From Pandoraea aquatica (lineage in GTDB: Bacteria > Pseudomonadota > Gammaproteobacteria > Burkholderiales > Burkholderiaceae): DNA of 64,000 bases. Both the position numbers and the translations under genes were made by a program. The stretch is from positions 1-64,000 of the forward strand of contig NZ_CABPSN010000002.1 in NCBI RefSeq assembly GCF_902459565.1, read 5' to 3'. A model generated the notes under the pieces. It was not told the origin of the DNA. It saw only the letters and a program-made list of their open reading frames with translations, and did not search any database. Positions 27,872-37,504 of the stretch are shown here, piece by piece; position 1 is the stretch's first letter, and every line of letters begins with the position of its first letter.

Positions 27872-29068
27872 TTGAAACACACCTTTCGCGCACAAAGCTA
27901 TTCGCGTCTGCTGGCGTCCCGCGCGGTCGGAGCGTCGATCCTATGGATAGACTTCACATTGATTTTCGAGAGTCTCGCATTTCGCTGGGATGCCGATGCT
28001 GTATTCATCGGACTAGCCATGACGTTTTACGGAGTTCCCGGCGTTCTCGCTGGCCCATGGATCGGTGCCCTCGTTGACCGTCATTGTCCCTGGGTCATGC
28101 TGCGTTGGAGCTACGTCGCACGCGCGGTCGCAGCGATAGCCCTTTTGCTCGCACCTACACTTCAGCTATTTCTGATTTGTGTAGCGATGAAGGGACTAGC
28201 CAATCTGATTCCTGGCCCAGCTGAGCAGCAGTTGTTTCGCCGCCTGCTTTCCAACGACGCGCTTGCCGGAAACGCTAGCAAAGTGACCTTGATCGACCAG
28301 ATGGCCAAGCTCGTCGCGCCACTCATCGCCGCGATGCTTGCAGCATGGCATTTGCCAGGATTCGCAGTGTCTGCCGCACTTGGGCTTGCGGGTGTCGTTC
28401 TCCTTCCTTGGCGCGAAGTGTCCGCGAAGCCTGTCAGAGCTAACGTCCACAGACGTCCTGTGTGGGCGGTATTTCATGCCGTACTGCGGGACCACCCCCT
28501 TCTGCGACGCGTATTCACCATTACGCTTTGCCAAGCATTCGTTTTGGGCTTTTACGACGCATTGTTAGCCCTATTTCTCAAGGCGAGGGGCTATCCCGAC
28601 GGCACTTTTGGCAGCATCGTTGGATGTACCGCGGCGGGTGCCATCATTGGCTCACTCGCCTTCAAAAGCGCAATCAAGAGATGCTCTCCGACCACTCTGC
28701 TAACTGTGTCGTCGATACTCTTCGGCTTAACCGTACTGACGCCTGCGGCAATGGTATTCGCACAAACCGAAGTGCCCGTCTTCGCAATGCTCACATTGTG
28801 GATCGGCAATGGATTCGGGTACGGACTGGGGGTCATGTTGGTGATGCTGATGTTCCAACGATATTGTCCACGCGAAGTATTGGGAACGGTCACATCCACC
28901 GGCAGAAGCCTCCAATTGCTTCTGATGATCATCGCGCCTCTGCTCGGGGGCGCTCTATCAAACGTGACCAGCATTGAGTTTGTTTTCTTGTGCTCCGGCA
29001 TGACCGCCATTGGTCTTGGGATATTTGCACGAATGGTCCCGGCCTCACGCTCTCCGTCGGTCCACTGA
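27872..29068 (+). CDS. MFS transporter (EntS-like exporter group)
   Basis: 398 residues with about 11-12 helices and the MFS loop GPWIGALVDRHCPWVMLRWSYVARA. No cytoplasmic catalytic domain. The only start that keeps helix 1 is the TTG at 27872; the first internal ATG (residue 49) would remove a helix. The layout resembles siderophore or drug exporters, but no siderophore genes are adjacent. Codon and base use are less GC-biased than in the flanking metabolic genes, which may mean recent gain. Confidence 0.75.
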   Translation: MKHTFRAQSYSRLLASRAVGASILWIDFTLIFESLAFRWDADAVFIGLAMTFYGVPGVLAGPWIGALVDRHCPWVMLRWSYVARAVAAIALLLAPTLQLFLICVAMKGLANLIPGPAEQQLFRRLLSNDALAGNASKVTLIDQMAKLVAPLIAAMLAAWHLPGFAVSAALGLAGVVLLPWREVSAKPVRANVHRRPVWAVFHAVLRDHPLLRRVFTITLCQAFVLGFYDALLALFLKARGYPDGTFGSIVGCTAAGAIIGSLAFKSAIKRCSPTTLLTVSSILFGLTVLTPAAMVFAQTEVPVFAMLTLWIGNGFGYGLGVMLVMLMFQRYCPREVLGTVTSTGRSLQLLLMIIAPLLGGALSNVTSIEFVFLCSGMTAIGLGIFARMVPASRSPSVH

Positions 29069-29125
29069 GCCCCGTTCCCTACACCCTTCGGGTGTCACTA
29101 GAGCAAGCGCCGCGACTAACAAAAA

Positions 29126-29175
29126 AACGACGGTGGAACAGCGACTCGTATCGCTTGCTCCACCGTCGTTCTTTT
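29126..29175. terminator. convergent terminator
   Basis: AACGACGGTGGA pairs with TCCACCGTCGTT, with an inner GCGA/TCGC pair. T-runs lie on both sides (CTTTT to the right, AAAAAAA to the left), so it serves the MFS gene and the oppositely oriented oxidoreductase. Confidence 0.88.
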
Positions 29176-29223
29176 CTCAAAACAAATCACTCCTGCCGCG
29201 AACAGCGAAAATGATGCTAATAA

Positions 29224-32200
29224 TTACCGGCTCGTCACCACCGGAATGCCCTTGAGCGTCTTGCCGCTGCTGCGGGCGTGAGCCAGTGCCTGTTCGACGG
29301 CGTCGCCGGTGGCCGGGGTGATGCCAAGACGCCCGGCAATCGTCGCTTCCACACGCTTGACCATCGCCAGGTTCGCCAGCTTCACGTGCCCGTAACCACG
29401 GATCTTCGCCGGGGCTTCGGCCAGCGCAATCGCATCGGCCAGTGTGTCGGCCGAGAGACCGGCCAGCACGCGCTCCATCGTCGTGCGGTAGTCGGCGATC
29501 AGCTGACGCTCCATACGACGCTCCAGCGTGTAACCGAAGACGTCGAGCGCACCACCACGCAGGCCACGCAGCTTTGCCATGCCGCGCAGCACCGGCCACA
29601 GCCACGGTCCGATGGTCACCTTCTTCGGTACACCGCCGTCCTTGCCACGCGCGATGAGCGGCGGTGCCATGTGGAATTCCAGACGGAAGTCGCTGCCCGG
29701 CTTGCCTTCGAACGTCTCGCCCAACGCATCGGTGAACGTCGTCGCGGCATACAGACGCGCCACTTCGTATTCGTCCTTGTAAGCCATCAGACGCGACAGT
29801 TGCTGAGCCACCGCACGCGACAGACGTCCCGGTGCACCGGCCACACGCGTTTCCGCATCGACCACCTGCTTCACGAACGCCTTGAATTGCGAGGCGTATG
29901 CCGCGCTCTGGTACTGCGTCAGCAAGTCCACACGATGCGCCACGAGCGCGTCGAACGTCATGTCGTCAGCGACGGGCGCATGCATCGGTGCATGCGTGGC
30001 CTTGGCCGTCGTCTCCGTCAGCGCAGCCGGATCGCCCGCCGCCAGACGGCCGATCGCGAGCGCCAGATGGTTCATCGGCACAGCCACGTTGTTCAGTTCG
30101 ATCGCGCGTTGCAGCGCATGCAGCGAGACCGGCACGAGACCCAGTTGCCATGCGTAGCCGAGCATGATGATGTTCGAGCCCATCGTGTCGCCGAGGAAGC
30201 GCTGTGCGAGCGCTTGCGCATCGCAGGCGTCGAGCTTGTCGTTGCCCGCCGCGTGACGCATCTTCTCCAGAAGCGCGCCCGCATGCAGATTCGCATCCGG
30301 GTTCTGCACGAAGGTCGCGTTCGGAATCGCGTGCGTGTTGACGACCACGCGCGTGCGGTCGCGGCGCACCGTCTGCAACGCATCGGCACTCGCCCCCACC
30401 ACCATGTCGCACGCGAGCAGCACGTCAGCCTGCTGCGTGTCGATACGCACCTGATTGAGCGCCTGCGGCGTGTTCGCGAATCGCACGAACGACAGTACTG
30501 CACCGCCCTTCTGCGCGAAGCCCATGAAGTCGAGCACCGACGCGCTCTTGCCTTCCAGATGCGCGGCCATCGTGATCAGCGCGCCGATCGTCACCACGCC
30601 CGTACCGCCCACGCCCGTGACCATGATGTCGAACGGTGCGTCGCCTGCGAGCGCCACCGGCTGCGGCAGCGCATTCAGACGTCCTTCGAAAGCGGCCTGA
30701 TCAAACGCAGCGGCCAGCGCCTTCTTCAACTGCGCGCCCTTGACCGACACGAAGCTCGGACAGAAGCCGTTCACGCAGGAGAAGTCCTTGTTGCACGACG
30801 ACTGATCGATGCGACGCTTGCGTCCCATCGCCGTTTCCACCGGTTCGACCGACAGACAGTTCGACGCCACGCCGCAATCGCCGCAGCCTTCGCACACGGC
30901 TTCGTTGATGAACAGACGTCGATCCGGATTCGGGAATTCGTTTTTCTTGCGACGGCGACGCTTCTCGGCGGCACACGTCTGGTCGTAGATCAGCACGGTC
31001 GCGCCGGGGATCTCGCGCAGTTCGCGCTGCACGGCGTCGAGTTCGCTGCGGTGATGGAACGTGGTGCCCTTCGGGAATTGCCCTTCGTGGCCGATGTACT
31101 TCTCCGGCTCGTCGCTCACCACGACCAGCTTGGCGATGCCTTCGGCTTCCACCTGACGCGCGATCTGCGGCACCGAAATGGAGCCGTCGACCGGCTGGCC
31201 ACCCGTCATCGCCACGGCGTCGTTGTAGAGGATCTTGTAGGTGATGTTCGCCTTCGATGCGACCGCCTGACGTATCGCCAGCAGCCCCGAGTGGAAGTAC
31301 GTGCCGTCGCCGAGATTCTGGAAGACGTGCGGACGCTTCGTGAAGTGCGAGTGCGCCGCCCAGTCCACGCCCTCGCCACCCATCTGGATCAGCCCGGTCG
31401 TGTCGCGATCCATCCACGACGCCATGAAGTGACAGCCGATCCCCGCCTGCGCGATGGACCCCTCGGGCACCTTCGTCGACGTGTTGTGCGGGCAGCCCGA
31501 ACAGAAGTACGGCACGCGACGCACGCCGTCGGCCGCATTCGACAGGATGTCGTGCGCCACGAGATCGACCACACGCTCACGACGGTCCAGCGTCGGACGA
31601 TGCTTTGCCAGCCACTCGGCAAACACCGGCAGCACGCGCGACGGACGCAACTCGCCCAGCGCGGAGAGCAGCATCCGGCCTTCGGCGTCCGTCTTGCCGA
31701 GCACGACGGGACGCGTGCCCGTGGTGCGGTTGTAGAGGTACTGCTTGATCTGTTGCTCGACAACCGGGCCCTTCTCCTCGATGACGAGGATTTCCTTCAG
31801 CCCGGCGACAAAGGTGTCCAGACGCGACATATCCAGCGGGAACGACAGCCCCACCTTGTAGATACGCACGCCAGCCGCCGCGAGATCGTCGACGGTGATG
31901 TCCAGACGGCGCAGCGTCTCCATCAGGTCCAGGTGGGCCTTGCCGCACGTCACGATGCCGATGTCGGCGTCGGGTGCCGGGGCGATCCACTTGTCGATGC
32001 TGTTCACGCGCGAGAAGGCCCGCACGGCGTCGAGCTTGTCCGCCAGACGCGCTTCGAGCGCGAGACTCGGCAGATCGGGCCAGCGATTGTGCAGACCCCC
32101 TGCCGGGGCGACGTAATCGAGCGGCTCGGCCCAGTCGGTACGGATCTTGTCGAGATCGACAGTGCCACGCGACTCGACCGTCTCGGAGATGGCCTTCAGG

Positions 32201-32841
32201 CCCGCCCATGCGCCGGAGAAACGCGACAGCGCGTAACCGTACAGACCGAACTCGACCAGTTCACCGATATCGGCCGGATTGAGCACCGGCATGCTCCACG
32301 ACATCATCGTGAAGTCGCTCTGGTGCGGCATCGACGACGACACGCAACCGTGATCGTCACCCGCCACCACGAGCACGCCGCCATGACGCGATGCGCCGTA
32401 CGCGTTGCCGTGCTTGAGCGCATCGCCCGCACGATCCACGCCCGGGCCCTTGCCGTACCACATGCCGAACACGCCTTCGACGGTGCGCTCGGGGTCCGCT
32501 TCCACGCGCTGCGTGCCCATCACGGCCGTGCCGCCCAGTTCCTCGTTGATCGCAGGCAGGAACTTGACGCTCGCCGCGTCGAGCAGCTTCTTCGCCTTCC
32601 ACAGTTGCTGGTCCACACCGCCCAAAGGCGAGCCGCGATAGCCGCTGATGAAGCCGGCGGTGTTCAGACCGCGTGCGGCGTCCAGCTGATGTTGCATCAG
32701 CAGGATGCGCACCAGCGCCTGCGTACCGGTCAGGAAAATCTGACCGCTACGCGCGGTGAGCGCGTCGGAGAGCTGGTAGTCGGGATGGGCCAGGGGGTTG
32801 GCCGTGGGCGTCGCAAAGGCTGCGCGCATGGGGGCATTCAT
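29224..32841 (-). CDS. indolepyruvate ferredoxin oxidoreductase, fused form
   Basis: 1205 residues: the alpha and beta subunits of a 2-oxoacid:ferredoxin oxidoreductase joined in one chain. An N-terminal pyrimidine-binding domain (with GYRGSPLGGVD and NEELGG) is followed by the TPP-binding domain (GIGCHFMASWMDRDT, GDGTYFHSG). A cysteine-rich Fe-S segment comes near residues 660-710 (CEGCGDCGVASNC, then C-x5-C-x4-C), and last the gamma-type domain (GVGGTGVVTIGALI). It converts aryl pyruvates to aryl-acetyl-CoA with ferredoxin. The start at 32841 has an AGGAG site. It is divergent from an Lrp/AsnC gene, a frequent pairing that suggests amino-acid control. Confidence 0.92.
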   Translation of the reverse strand: MNAPMRAAFATPTANPLAHPDYQLSDALTARSGQIFLTGTQALVRILLMQHQLDAARGLNTAGFISGYRGSPLGGVDQQLWKAKKLLDAASVKFLPAINEELGGTAVMGTQRVEADPERTVEGVFGMWYGKGPGVDRAGDALKHGNAYGASRHGGVLVVAGDDHGCVSSSMPHQSDFTMMSWSMPVLNPADIGELVEFGLYGYALSRFSGAWAGLKAISETVESRGTVDLDKIRTDWAEPLDYVAPAGGLHNRWPDLPSLALEARLADKLDAVRAFSRVNSIDKWIAPAPDADIGIVTCGKAHLDLMETLRRLDITVDDLAAAGVRIYKVGLSFPLDMSRLDTFVAGLKEILVIEEKGPVVEQQIKQYLYNRTTGTRPVVLGKTDAEGRMLLSALGELRPSRVLPVFAEWLAKHRPTLDRRERVVDLVAHDILSNAADGVRRVPYFCSGCPHNTSTKVPEGSIAQAGIGCHFMASWMDRDTTGLIQMGGEGVDWAAHSHFTKRPHVFQNLGDGTYFHSGLLAIRQAVASKANITYKILYNDAVAMTGGQPVDGSISVPQIARQVEAEGIAKLVVVSDEPEKYIGHEGQFPKGTTFHHRSELDAVQRELREIPGATVLIYDQTCAAEKRRRRKKNEFPNPDRRLFINEAVCEGCGDCGVASNCLSVEPVETAMGRKRRIDQSSCNKDFSCVNGFCPSFVSVKGAQLKKALAAAFDQAAFEGRLNALPQPVALAGDAPFDIMVTGVGGTGVVTIGALITMAAHLEGKSASVLDFMGFAQKGGAVLSFVRFANTPQALNQVRIDTQQADVLLACDMVVGASADALQTVRRDRTRVVVNTHAIPNATFVQNPDANLHAGALLEKMRHAAGNDKLDACDAQALAQRFLGDTMGSNIIMLGYAWQLGLVPVSLHALQRAIELNNVAVPMNHLALAIGRLAAGDPAALTETTAKATHAPMHAPVADDMTFDALVAHRVDLLTQYQSAAYASQFKAFVKQVVDAETRVAGAPGRLSRAVAQQLSRLMAYKDEYEVARLYAATTFTDALGETFEGKPGSDFRLEFHMAPPLIARGKDGGVPKKVTIGPWLWPVLRGMAKLRGLRGGALDVFGYTLERRMERQLIADYRTTMERVLAGLSADTLADAIALAEAPAKIRGYGHVKLANLAMVKRVEATIAGRLGITPATGDAVEQALAHARSSGKTLKGIPVVTSR

Positions 32842-33068
32842 CGGGTATCTCCTGATCCCCTCGTCCGGCTGGCAACGTGATCGATGCATCGACGCGCTAG
32901 CAGTGCTTGGGGGCATTTGTTCTGTTCGTCTCGACGGCTTTGCGCATAGCGCGTGAACGCGTCGGTTATGGAAGCAGTGTATGGGGAGGCCCGAGAAAGA
33001 TTTTTACTATTTCACTCCTTTCGGCGCACAATAAGAAACGTTCATTTCGCAAAAGGCGATTTCGAGAA

Positions 33069-33530
33069 ATGGAATTACTCGACAACTTTGCGCGGCAGAT
33101 CTTGCGTCTGCTGCAGATCGACTCGCGCCGCTCGGCGCAGGAACTGTCTGAAAACGTCGGCCTGTCGGCCACGCCGTGCTGGCGTCGGATCAAGGACATG
33201 GAGCAAAGCGGCGTGATACAGCGCTATACCGTGCTGCTCGACCGGGAAAAGCTCGGCCTGCATGTCTGTGCGCTGGCTCACGTGCAGCTCACGCGGCATA
33301 CCGAAGGGGGGACGGAGCAGTTCGAGCGCGAGATCCGCACTTGCCCCGAAGTCACGGAGTGCTACAGCACGACCGGCGAGGCCGATTACATCCTAAAAAT
33401 CGTGGCGCCGGACATCAAGGCCTACGACGCCTTCCTGCATGAGCACATCTTCCGTCTTCCTGCGGTTTCTAACGTTAAAACCAGCGTTGTACTGCGTGAA
33501 ATCAAGTTCGATACGAGTTTGCCCATCTGA
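33069..33530 (+). CDS. Lrp/AsnC-family regulator
   Basis: 153 residues: HTH (RRSAQELSENVGLSATPCWRRIKDME) and a C-terminal RAM/AsnC effector domain (CPEVTECYSTTGEADYILKIVAPD). The ATG at 33069 starts MELLDNFARQILRLLQ, the normal Lrp opening; the frame runs further upstream without support. It is divergent from the indolepyruvate oxidoreductase gene over 227 bp and likely regulates it in response to aromatic or branched amino acids. Confidence 0.9.
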   Translation: MELLDNFARQILRLLQIDSRRSAQELSENVGLSATPCWRRIKDMEQSGVIQRYTVLLDREKLGLHVCALAHVQLTRHTEGGTEQFEREIRTCPEVTECYSTTGEADYILKIVAPDIKAYDAFLHEHIFRLPAVSNVKTSVVLREIKFDTSLPI

Positions 33531-33624
33531 CTTTCGGTCATTTCCCTAAGCTTTCAGTCACTTCCCATGCGTTGACATTGCGCAACATCCCCTCTTGACG
33601 GACCGGGGGATCTTCGCTAAAAAT

Positions 33625-33643
33625 GCAAATGATTCTCATTTAA
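33625..33643. promoter_or_regulatory. Fur box upstream of the haem uptake operon
   Basis: GCAAATGATTCTCATTTAA matches the 19-bp Fur consensus at about 12 positions, including the NATGAT and TCATT core. It lies about 190 bp before the receptor start and implies repression by Fe(II)-Fur. Confidence 0.8.
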
Positions 33644-33817
33644 GTCTTTATCCAAGCTCTTCGTCTCAAGGCCGAACATTGCGGCCGGGTGGCGTGAGAT
33701 TTTTTCGCCAGCCGCGCCTGCCAGCGTGTAGTGAAGCGTCGAGAGACGCCGCTCACACGCCGATTGCCACGAGCGCTCGCCAGCCAGCAACGGGGTTTTT
33801 TGCACTGGGAGCCAGCA

Positions 33818-36274
33818 GTGAAGCAGTCGTCGAGCGGCGGGGGCCGCGCCTTTGTCATGTCCATGCGCCGGGAACACGGCGCCAACGGTTCAACCAGCGC
33901 CATGCATGGCGCACGAACCGAAGCCTCGCGACGCCAACGGGCGTCCGAGTCACGCCGGCGTCTGCATCCGCTCGCAGGCGCGGTGCTTGCCGCGTTCTGG
34001 TTGCCTGCCGCTTTCGCGCAACAGGCCCCGGCCGACGGTTCGGCGCAGCCCGCCAAACCCGTCCAGTCCGCCCAGACGATTCAACTCGCGCAGGCATCGC
34101 CCAACGCACCGATCCAGCTCGCCGAAGCCAATCTGCGAGAGGTGAACGTGACGGCAACGCGCACACCGACTGCCAGCGAACGCACGCCAGCCTCGATCTC
34201 GGTCATCACCGATCAGGACATCGAGGAGCAGCAAGCGCAGGACATCAAGGAAGCGCTGCGCTATGAGCCCGGCGTGACCGTACGTCGCGCGCCGTATCGC
34301 CCTGCCTCGGCCGCTGCCGGTGGCGGTCGCGATGGCAACTCCAGCATCAATATCCGCGGTCTGGAAGGTAATCGCGTCGCGCTGTTCGAAGACGGTATCC
34401 GCATGCCCTCCTCGTACTCGTTCGGTCCGCTAGAAGCCGGCCGTGGCGACTACATGGGCATGGACCTGCTGCGCCGCATCGAAATTCTGCGCGGCCCGGC
34501 GTCTTCGCTATACGGCAGCGACGGCCTGACCGGTGTCGTCAACTTCCTCACCAAAGATCCGCAGGACTTGCTCGACGTGTTCGGCAAGTCCACCTACTTC
34601 TCGCTGCGTCCGTACTACAACTCGATGGACCGCAGCTTCGGCACGACCGCGCAGGCCGCGTGGGGTGGCGAGCAGTGGCAAGGCATGTTGATCGTGGACG
34701 GCAACAAGGGTCACGAACTCGACGGCAAAGGCTCGAACAATTCCGCGAGCACCGCGCGTACGACGGCGAACCCGCAGGACACCAACGGCGACTCCATCCT
34801 CGGCAAGCTCGTCTTCAAGGCCACGCCGTTCTCGACGTTCAAGCTCACTGCCGAGAACGTGCGCCGTCGTACGGATTCGGACGTGCTGTCCGCCGTCAAT
34901 CCGCCCACGACGCTCGGCCTGCATACGAGCGATCGTCTGGAGCGCAACCGCGTCAGCCTCGATTACGACTTCAACGACGCCTCGCAGGCATACATCCAGA
35001 ACGCACACGCGCTGGTGTACTTCCAGGACGCGAAGAACAGCCAGTACTCGTACGAAAAACGCACGGCGGGCGACCGCACGCGCGACAACACGTACAAAGA
35101 ACGCACCGTGGGCGGCTCGCTGCAAGCAGAGAGCAACTTCGAGACCGGTCCGCTCGCACACAAGCTGGTGTACGGCACCGATGCGAGCCTGGCGTACATC
35201 ACCAGCTACCGCAACGGCACCGTGCCGGGCGTGGGCGAGTCGTTCCCGAACAAGGCCTTCCCGGACACCGACTACACCCTCTTCGGCGCGTTCCTGCAGG
35301 ACGAAATCCGTTACGGCGCGCTGACCGTCACGCCGGGTATCCGCTACGACGCCTACTGGCTCTCGCCCAAACAGAACGATCCGCTGTACGTCTCGCAAAC
35401 GGCATCGGGCGCACGCACGCAGCCGACCTCGTCGAACGACTCCGCCTTCTCGCCGCGCATCGCGGTGATGTATGAAATCGCGCCGTCGCTGATTCCGTAC
35501 GTGCAATACGCCCGCGGCTTCCGCACGCCGACGCCCGATCAGGTCAACAACGGCTTCTCGAATCCGCTCTTCGGCTACATGTCGATCGCGAACCCGAACC
35601 TCAAGCCTGAGACGAGCGACACCATCGAGCTGGGTCTGCGCGGCCGTCTGGCGACCACACTCGGCCCGGTGACGTACAGCACCGCCGTGTTCGCGGGCAA
35701 GTATCGCAACTTCATCTCGCAGCAGACCATCAGCGGTTCGGGCCGTCCGAACGATCCGCTCGTCTTCCAGTACGTCAACTTCAGCCGCGCCAACATTCAG
35801 GGTTGGGAAGGCCGTGCGACGTGGGCGCTCAAGGGCGGCATCACGCTGCGTACCGCCATGGCGTACACGCACGGCACGACGGAAGACAACGGCGCTGCGA
35901 GCCAACCGCTCAACACCATCAACCCGTTCTCTGCGGTCGTGGGTGTGCGCTACGAGCCGAACAGCACCTGGTTCGCGCAGGCCGACCTGATGTTCCAGGC
36001 CGCCAAGTCGCAAAGCCAGATCGCGAAGAGCTGCACAGCCGGTACACAGCAGAACCAGAACTGCTGGGCTCCGCCGACCTCCATCGTGCTCGACTTGTCC
36101 GGTGGCTATCACATCAACAAGCACGCGACGGTCTACGCCGGGATCTACAACGTGTTCGACCGCAAGTACTGGAACTGGTCGGACGTTCGCAACCTCGCCG
36201 ACAACTCCAACGTCAAGGACGCCTATTCGGCACCGGGCCGCAGCGTGGCTGTGAGCCTGAAGCTTCAGTACTGA
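33818..36274 (+). CDS. hmuR: TonB-dependent haem receptor HmuR-like
   Basis: Outer-membrane receptor, 818 residues from the GTG at 33818, which has a GGGAG site; the frame opens at 33731 and ATGs at 33857 and 33902 are alternatives. A basic stretch precedes a signal peptide (HPLAGAVLAAFWLPAAFAQQ). Then come an Ala/Gln-rich linker, a TonB box (REVNVTA), the plug domain (TPASISVITDQDIEE to RGPASSLYGSDGLTGVVNFLT) and a beta-barrel ending in Tyr. FRTP and NPNL boxes of haem receptors are present, but no His occurs between them. A Fur box lies upstream and hmuSTUV follow. Confidence 0.88.
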   Translation: MKQSSSGGGRAFVMSMRREHGANGSTSAMHGARTEASRRQRASESRRRLHPLAGAVLAAFWLPAAFAQQAPADGSAQPAKPVQSAQTIQLAQASPNAPIQLAEANLREVNVTATRTPTASERTPASISVITDQDIEEQQAQDIKEALRYEPGVTVRRAPYRPASAAAGGGRDGNSSINIRGLEGNRVALFEDGIRMPSSYSFGPLEAGRGDYMGMDLLRRIEILRGPASSLYGSDGLTGVVNFLTKDPQDLLDVFGKSTYFSLRPYYNSMDRSFGTTAQAAWGGEQWQGMLIVDGNKGHELDGKGSNNSASTARTTANPQDTNGDSILGKLVFKATPFSTFKLTAENVRRRTDSDVLSAVNPPTTLGLHTSDRLERNRVSLDYDFNDASQAYIQNAHALVYFQDAKNSQYSYEKRTAGDRTRDNTYKERTVGGSLQAESNFETGPLAHKLVYGTDASLAYITSYRNGTVPGVGESFPNKAFPDTDYTLFGAFLQDEIRYGALTVTPGIRYDAYWLSPKQNDPLYVSQTASGARTQPTSSNDSAFSPRIAVMYEIAPSLIPYVQYARGFRTPTPDQVNNGFSNPLFGYMSIANPNLKPETSDTIELGLRGRLATTLGPVTYSTAVFAGKYRNFISQQTISGSGRPNDPLVFQYVNFSRANIQGWEGRATWALKGGITLRTAMAYTHGTTEDNGAASQPLNTINPFSAVVGVRYEPNSTWFAQADLMFQAAKSQSQIAKSCTAGTQQNQNCWAPPTSIVLDLSGGYHINKHATVYAGIYNVFDRKYWNWSDVRNLADNSNVKDAYSAPGRSVAVSLKLQY

Positions 36275-36299
36275 TCCTTCGGGATCGGTCGTCAGAACC

Positions 36300-36345
36300 G
36301 CGCCGGCGCAAGAGGCTCAGCGTCTGAGCTTCGCCCCGCCGGCGC
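36300..36345 (+). repeat. long hairpin between hmuR and hmuS
   Basis: GCGCCGGC and GCCGGCGC pair as outer stem (36300-36307, 36338-36345), with an inner GCTCAG/CTGAGC stem. It lacks a T-run, so it probably stabilises the receptor mRNA or lowers expression of the distal genes rather than ending the transcript. Confidence 0.6.
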
Positions 36346-36394
36346 ATGCCAGCTATCCGCTATCGCCAGCAAACACGCTATTCAAGGAATCGCC

Positions 36395-37504
36395 ATGATG
36401 AACGCTCAAAACGCCACTTCCACCGCCCGCCCGGCATTCCCCGCGCTCGCCGACGTCACCCGTCTGCGCAGCGAATTCCAACGAGTGAAGACGGAACAGA
36501 ACCTGCGCGATCGCGACGCCGCCGCCGCGCTCGGTGTGTCCGAAGGCGAGACGGTCGCGGCATTCGTCGGCGAGCACGTCGTGCGCCTGCGTCCGGCGTT
36601 CGTCGAGATTGTCGAAGCGCTGCCTGCGCTCGGACGCGTCATGGCGCTCACGCGCAACAACGCCGCTGTTCACGAGAAAGACGGTCAGTACGAAAAGCTC
36701 TCGCATCAGGGCACCATCGGTCTGGGTCTGGGCAAGGACCTCGACCTGCGCATCTTCTATCACCAATGGGCCTATGGTTACGCCGTCGAAACGCCGGCGG
36801 AAAACGGCCCGCGCCGCTCGCTGCAATTCTTCGACAAGGCCGGCACCGCCGTGCACAAGATGTTCCTGCGCGATCACAGCGACGTCGCTGCCTTTGAAGC
36901 GCTTGTCGCACGCTTCCGCGACGACGATCAGACACCGGGTCAGCATGTTGTCGCTGCCGACGCTCCGAAGGCCGAAACCCCTGACGCAGACATCGACGCC
37001 GACGCCTTCCAGCGCGACTGGCTTGCGATGACCGACACGCACCAGTTCTTCGACATGCTCAAGCGCCACGGTGTGTCGCGCGCGCAGGCTTTGCGTCTTG
37101 CGCCCGCCGGTCACGCGCAGCGCGTGTCGTCCGCCTCGGTCCGTACGCTGCTCGAAGATGCCGCCGGTACCGATCTGCCGATCATGGTGTTCGTCGGCAA
37201 TGCGGGCATGATCCAGATCCACACCGGCCCGGTGAAGAACATTCGCATGATGGGTCCGTGGGTCAACATCCTCGATCCGGGCTTCAATCTGCACCTGCGC
37301 GAAGACCTCGTCGACACCGCGTGGGTCGTGCGCAAGCCGACGGCGGACGGCATCGTCTCGTCGCTCGAATTGCTCGACGCCTCGGGCATGGTGATCGCCA
37401 TGTTCTTCGGTGAGCGCAAGCCGGGTCAGGCCGAACGCGAAGACTGGCGCGCGACGCTGGTACGCGTGGAGGGTTCGCAAGGGGTTGCGGAGGCATCAGC
37501 GTGA
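36395..37504 (+). CDS. hmuS: cytoplasmic haem-degrading/chaperone protein HmuS
   Basis: 369 residues, HemS/HmuS/ChuX family with two homologous halves (about 30-190 and 210-365). The family pattern is seen in RNNAAVHEKDGQYEK, in GLDLRIFYHQWAYGY-like DLRIFYHQWAYGY and in the second-half equivalent HTGPVKNIRMMGPWVNILDPGFNLHLRED. These proteins accept haem delivered by the ABC importer and open or pass on the ring. The C-terminus overlaps hmuT by 4 nt (GTGA), so they are coupled. A second ATG follows the first. Confidence 0.92.
   Translation: MMNAQNATSTARPAFPALADVTRLRSEFQRVKTEQNLRDRDAAAALGVSEGETVAAFVGEHVVRLRPAFVEIVEALPALGRVMALTRNNAAVHEKDGQYEKLSHQGTIGLGLGKDLDLRIFYHQWAYGYAVETPAENGPRRSLQFFDKAGTAVHKMFLRDHSDVAAFEALVARFRDDDQTPGQHVVAADAPKAETPDADIDADAFQRDWLAMTDTHQFFDMLKRHGVSRAQALRLAPAGHAQRVSSASVRTLLEDAAGTDLPIMVFVGNAGMIQIHTGPVKNIRMMGPWVNILDPGFNLHLREDLVDTAWVVRKPTADGIVSSLELLDASGMVIAMFFGERKPGQAEREDWRATLVRVEGSQGVAEASA

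Noticed and set aside
29278-32880. 1200-codon open frame opposite the indolepyruvate oxidoreductase
   Set aside because: Antisense shadow produced by GC-rich third positions; Arg/His-rich composition without any domain.
34508-36124. 538-codon open frame opposite hmuR
   Set aside because: Antisense shadow with no recognisable features.
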